Below, one piece after another: positions 60,675 to 64,000 of a DNA stretch of 64,000 nt. This DNA comes from Gracilaria domingensis (lineage: Eukaryota; Rhodophyta; Florideophyceae; Gracilariales; Gracilariaceae): NCBI GenBank assembly GCA_022539475.1, contig VCMS01000003.1, positions 332,983-396,982 of the forward strand, read 5' to 3'. Position 1 is the first letter of the stretch. Every line of letters begins with the position of its first letter. Made by a program: the position numbers and the translations under genes. The notes beneath the pieces are model-generated. The model was not told the DNA's origin. It did not search any database and saw nothing but the letters and a program-made list of their open reading frames with translations.

Positions 60675-62570
60675 TCATAATCCAACATGCACAATGGTGG
60701 TGAGAGCCAGTTCCTCCACTCTGGTTTGATACCTCGCCGCGAATGCTGTGAACTGGAGACCATCAGTTTTCGATGGGATTCGAACACTCGGTTTGAGCCG
60801 GGGACTGTTGACTTGCATAATTCTGTTCTCACAAGACATGAACTCGCAATATGTCTTCATCATCATCGCACGTCCGTTGAACACCACTACATGGCCGGGT
60901 GTTGCGCAACTTTGCTGCGCATCACATAGCACGTATGCGGTTCTGTGCGTCTTGTACACGAGCTCATGAACCGGCAAGTGACTCAGTGCTTGAGCATCAA
61001 CGCATACTTCATCTTCCGCATCTTGTTCCTCTGCAGCCACTTCTGAAGATGCACCCGCTCCCTCCGCGTCCAAATTCTCCGGAGCGACGAGATTGACAAT
61101 TAAAATGGGGTCTTCAGCCGTCGCTCCCGAGGTGTCTGATGGACAGCCAATTGTCTGCAGAACGGCATCTTTGTCCGTGAGAAGCGGAGATAGACAAATT
61201 CGCCCAAATAAAGTAGAAGTGCACACCTCATCGTCGTCACAATCTAGCGAACAATTACATTGTTGAAGCTGGTAGCAATAACACACCCTATCGCCCACGG
61301 TACACGCTTGTTGCCGCCCATCACAAACCACGCCCGACGAGACGCAATTACTACTCCGAGCGGCAGTACACTTTCGTTCTCCCTCACAATTCTTGTCAAT
61401 GCGACAAGATTCACCCGTCCGCCCGGTGGTAGTTGGTCTCGGCTCTCTGGTCTCCACGGGTGTGGGCGTGGGTCTAGTCATAGGACACGGCAAGGGATTC
61501 GCATACGACAAACTCTCAATCAAGCGCGGCGAGAAACAGTACGCCCTTCCAGGCGAGCCCGAACACACCTCACCATCCGTACACTGGTCACTACACACGC
61601 AAAGTCGCGATCCAACACAAACGCAATCGCCACCGCCACAATCGCGCTTCGTTTCGCGGTCGACACACTTTCGATAGCCAAGACACTCGCCGCGCCTTCG
61701 ACAAGGATCACCAGCCAGTCCGCCACTTGGCTTTGGCGGACGCGTCCTCTGCGGGCGCTCGCCTTCCCTGGTCGGCGTGGGCGTCGGGCGACTCTCCGGC
61801 TGCACCGCGGTGATCTGCGGGCGCGGCGATGGGGTGGGCCTTGGCGACGCACGCGGACGTCGCGAGCGCGACGGCGTAGGCGATGGTCGTCGGGTCGGGT
61901 CAGGCCGTCTCGTGGCGTCAGGTGTTACTGCGACAGCGACAGTACGCGTAGGGCGTGGTGACGGCGTGGGCGACACACTCGGCGTGGATGACGCACGCGG
62001 CGTGGATGGGACGGCGACCTCGCGCGTGGGCGTGGGACGAACGGGCTCGCTGGGCTTTGCGGTGGGCGTCGACGAAGGGGTGGGCCTGGTGGTGGGCTTC
62101 GGATCGGACACGACGGGCGGACGGTCGTCCACTGTTGGCGGACGCTCTTCAGGCGACGGTTGCGACACGACTGGCGGTGGCTGTATGGGAAAGGACGTAT
62201 TGCAGCACGCGTCAATAATGACAAACGAAGGGTCAAGTGATACGACGATTTCGCTGACGCAAAACGGAAAGTGATCGTACGGTCGGGCGGCACAGCTCTC
62301 GCCGACGGCGCATTGCGAGGCGGAGGAACATCGCTCGATACGTTGTGGGTAGCAGATGCACGAGCGGGAGAACGAACAGGGGTAGAGCGTGTCGTCGGTG
62401 AGACAGGTTCGACCGGAGGCGCATGGACGCTCGGCGGCACAGGTGTCAAACGTAAGGCCCGGCGGGAAGCAGCAGCCGGAGCGGTCGAGGGCGGGCCGCG
62501 GCGCGACGGGCGGTAGCAGATGGAGCGAGAGGAGGAGTGTGAGCAGCGGGCGGGGCGAGAGGGGGCGCAT
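60675..62570 (-). CDS. Secreted Cys-rich modular protein with mucin-like linkers
   Basis: 631 aa with a signal peptide (RPLSPRPLLTLLLSLHLLPP). Three related Cys-rich modules: residues ~32-107 (CCFPPGLTFDTC ... CAVGESC), ~293-352 (CRRRGECLGYRKC ... CVCSDQCTDGEVC) and ~393-467 (CRIDKNCEGERKC ... CNCSLDCDDDEVC). Each ends with a DGEVC-type motif and a CFSP/CLSP exit. They are joined by long Pro/Thr/Ser/Arg linkers (PTPTREVAVPSTPRASSTPS type) likely to be O-glycosylated. The C-terminal ~110 residues form a distinct, Cys-containing globular region (VCVDAQALSHLPVHELVY, KTYCEFMSCENRIMQVNSPR, GLQFTAFAARYQTRVEEL) that I cannot name but that does not look like filler. No membrane segment follows, so it is probably a wall/matrix or secreted protein. 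G-runs upstream (62612-62622, 62661-62676). Confidence 0.8.
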   Translation of the reverse strand: MRPLSPRPLLTLLLSLHLLPPVAPRPALDRSGCCFPPGLTFDTCAAERPCASGRTCLTDDTLYPCSFSRSCICYPQRIERCSSASQCAVGESCAARPYDHFPFCVSEIVVSLDPSFVIIDACCNTSFPIQPPPVVSQPSPEERPPTVDDRPPVVSDPKPTTRPTPSSTPTAKPSEPVRPTPTREVAVPSTPRASSTPSVSPTPSPRPTRTVAVAVTPDATRRPDPTRRPSPTPSRSRRPRASPRPTPSPRPQITAVQPESRPTPTPTREGERPQRTRPPKPSGGLAGDPCRRRGECLGYRKCVDRETKRDCGGGDCVCVGSRLCVCSDQCTDGEVCSGSPGRAYCFSPRLIESLSYANPLPCPMTRPTPTPVETREPRPTTTGRTGESCRIDKNCEGERKCTAARSSNCVSSGVVCDGRQQACTVGDRVCYCYQLQQCNCSLDCDDDEVCTSTLFGRICLSPLLTDKDAVLQTIGCPSDTSGATAEDPILIVNLVAPENLDAEGAGASSEVAAEEQDAEDEVCVDAQALSHLPVHELVYKTHRTAYVLCDAQQSCATPGHVVVFNGRAMMMKTYCEFMSCENRIMQVNSPRLKPSVRIPSKTDGLQFTAFAARYQTRVEELALTTIVHVGL

Positions 62571-62889
62571 GACGTGGACGGATGGCGGGGGTGCGGGAGT
62601 CGGAGTCGGACGGGGGGGGGGGAAGCGGCTTGGCGGGGGACGTAAAGGCGGAGGGGGGTGGGGGGGGGGGGGGGGGCAGCGGAGGCGGCTGCGGGCGGGG
62701 GAGCGCGGGAGGGGGAGATGTGAGCGTTACATGACGCACGGCGGGTGATGACTTGGCGGTGGACGCGCGCGCGGATGGACGTTGGAACGAACGAATGAGG
62801 GCAATTAGACGCGGCGCTTGTGTTTTACGTCGGTTCCGTCGCGCACGCACACAAACGGAAGCACACAGCGCACATCTGCGCTGCACAGT
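62571..62889. other. Spacer with long G-runs
   Basis: Holds the upstream region of the Cys-rich gene and the 3' end of the two-finger gene (both minus). G-runs at 62612-62622 and 62661-62676 are C-tracts on the coding strand. Confidence 0.6.
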
Positions 62890-63930
62890 TTACAGCTTGG
62901 TGTCCTTCTTGGCGTCGTCCGCGGCGGGCGTCCGTGCGTCCATCTGCGCATGCGACGGCACGGCGCTGACGGCCGGCACGCCCACGCCCATGCCCACGCT
63001 GACGCCCACGCTGACGCCCACGCCCGTGGTGGCGCCCTGCGACAGCTCGGGCACGGCGGCGGGCGGCTCGTCCGGCGTGTTGAGGTGCAGGCCCTCGTGA
63101 AAGGTGAGGCTCGACTTCCACTTGAAGCGCTTTCCGCACGTAGGGTAGCTGCACGCAAAAGGCTCGTCGCCCGTGTGCACGCGCTTGTGCGCCTTGAGGT
63201 TGAACTTCTTGCTAAACGACTTGCCGCAGCCGACGACGTCGCACACGTAGCTGACGGCGGTGGCGCCCGCGGCGCTCTTCTTGTGGATGGCGCCGGCCAG
63301 CGGCGCCATGGGCGCGTGCGGCTGCAGCACGGGGCGCGCCGACAGCGACTGGATGGTGGAGCCGGCGGCGGCCAGCGGCATCTGCGCCATCTGCGGCATG
63401 GCGACGGCGACCGAGCCGGCGGCCATGGCGTTCATGGCGGCCTCCAGCTCGCGCTTCTTGTGCACGGCGGAGGGCGCCAGCTCGGCGGCCGCGGCCGCGG
63501 CCGTGGCGGCGGCGGAGGAGGTGTCTGCGACGGTGGGCGCGGGCGTAGCGACATGTCGCTGCGAGGCGGCGTCGACGGCGGACGCGGCGGCGGCGGCGGC
63601 GGCGGCGGCGGGCGCGACGGCGGGGACGATGGCGACGGCGGCGGCGGCGGTGACGCTGTGCGCGAGCTTGGGGTCGACGGCGGCGGGCGCGGAGGCGGGC
63701 GGCTGCGGCTGCGAGTGCGGCGGCTGCGGCTGCGAGTGCGGCGGCTGCGGCTGCGAGTGCGGCGGCTGCGGCGGCTGCGGCTGCGAGTGCGGCGGCTGCG
63801 GCGGCTGCGGCTGCGGCTGCGGCTGCGGCTGCGGCTGCGGCGGGGGGTGGGCGAGCGGCGGCGGCGCGGCGCTGTGCGGCGGCAGCGGCGGCGGGGGGGG
63901 GCGCGCCAGCAGGCGCGAATCACGCGTCAT
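62890..63930 (-). CDS. Two-finger C2H2 zinc-finger protein
   Basis: 346 aa, ATG at 63930 ([15 protein letters not shown]). N-terminal Gln/Pro/His/Ser repeats (about 30-85) come from a GGCTGC/GAGTGC minisatellite, then Ala-rich stretches (about 92-150). Two adjacent C2H2 fingers lie at about 229-286, both of the C-x4-C type: [19 protein letters not shown] and [19 protein letters not shown], linked by [10 protein letters not shown], a TGEKP-like linker. This is the TFIIIA/YY1 style, different from the C-x2-C fingers of the two other C2H2 genes here. After the fingers comes a Val/Gly repeat region ([17 protein letters not shown]). Probable transcription factor; gene complete inside the window. 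Confidence 0.85.
   Translation of the reverse strand: MTRDSRLLARPPPPPLPPHSAAPPPLAHPPPQPQPQPQPQPQPPQPPHSQPQPPQPPHSQPQPPHSQPQPPHSQPQPPASAPAAVDPKLAHSVTAAAAVAIVPAVAPAAAAAAAAASAVDAASQRHVATPAPTVADTSSAAATAAAAAAELAPSAVHKKRELEAAMNAMAAGSVAVAMPQMAQMPLAAAGSTIQSLSARPVLQPHAPMAPLAGAIHKKSAAGATAVSYVCDVVGCGKSFSKKFNLKAHKRVHTGDEPFACSYPTCGKRFKWKSSLTFHEGLHLNTPDEPPAAVPELSQGATTGVGVSVGVSVGMGVGVPAVSAVPSHAQMDARTPAADDAKKDTKL
63688..63842 (-). repeat. Coding minisatellite (QPQPPHS units)
   Basis: Tandem hexamer-based repeat, GGCTGC with interspersed GAGTGCGGC, encoding Gln-Pro and His-Ser units in the N-terminus of the two-finger protein. Confidence 0.85.
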
Positions 63931-64000
63931 GATATATCAGGAAGGAGGAGTCAGCCTGTAAAGCTGGCGGCGGAGGAGCGCGCGCGCGCGCTATGACAGT
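63931..64000. other. Right edge, promoter side of two-finger gene
   Basis: Seventy bases upstream of the start codon at 63930, with an AT patch (ATATATCA) and a CGCG run. Nothing else visible. Confidence 0.5.

Noticed and set aside
62818..63996. 392-codon plus-strand frame opposite the two-finger gene
   Set aside because: Gly/Arg repeat by-product of the minus-strand coding minisatellite.
1..64000. CRISPR arrays, bacterial operons, phage or plasmid modules
   Set aside because: No regularly spaced repeats, no Shine-Dalgarno-led gene strings, and the gene set is eukaryotic.

Overview
The window reads as nuclear DNA of a eukaryotic alga, most likely a red alga; this is an inference. Supporting it are a nuclear ClpP and a SET methyltransferase with plastid-type leaders, a chloroplast-sensor-kinase-like histidine kinase that keeps its phospho-acceptor His, a processive GT2 cellulose-synthase-like enzyme, a starch-binding-type CBM joined to TPRs, V-ATPase subunit H, glucose-6-phosphate isomerase, a 5MP/BZW translation regulator and a BET bromodomain protein. 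Genes are nearly intron-free: only two short introns are supported (81 nt and about 135 nt). There are no bacterial operons, ribosome-binding sites or CRISPR arrays.

Layout: 0.5-2.8 kb, SET methyltransferase (+) facing ClpP (-). 2.8-5.8 kb, AT-leaning spacer. 5.8-10.8 kb, cellulose-synthase-like gene (+, frameshifted in a G-run, its 3' end tandemly triplicated) facing a five-finger C2H2 gene (-). 10.8-16.6 kb, gene-free: a CG-rich promoter-like part, then AT-rich DNA full of hairpins. 16.6-22.7 kb, two members of an unrecognised membrane-protein family (-). 24.3-27.8 kb, sensor kinase (+) facing V-ATPase H (-, frameshifted). 28.3-32.1 kb, glucose-6-phosphate isomerase and a three-finger C2H2 gene (-). 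33.4-35.2 kb, a further three-TM protein (+) with an in-frame TGA. 35-44.7 kb, mostly gene-free, with LINE-like remnants, one likely pseudogene and two small genes. 44.7-49 kb, the divergent pair 5MP (-) and CBM48-TPR (+). 49.8-56.9 kb, two more members of the membrane family. 58-64 kb, BET protein (+), a secreted Cys-rich protein (-) and a two-finger C2H2 gene (-).

The most interesting content is a family of at least four proteins (16.6, 21.3, 49.8 and 55.4 kb) sharing a signal peptide, a Cys-containing ectodomain and three C-terminal membrane segments. A conserved Cys in the TM2-TM3 loop fits an outside location. A fifth protein (33.4 kb) shares the topology but little sequence. I recognise no named family. 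Composition alternates sharply between CG-rich islands (with CGCG runs and C-tracts upstream of start codons) and AT-rich deserts with long inverted repeats. Housekeeping genes run across these borders, giving steep composition changes inside single genes.
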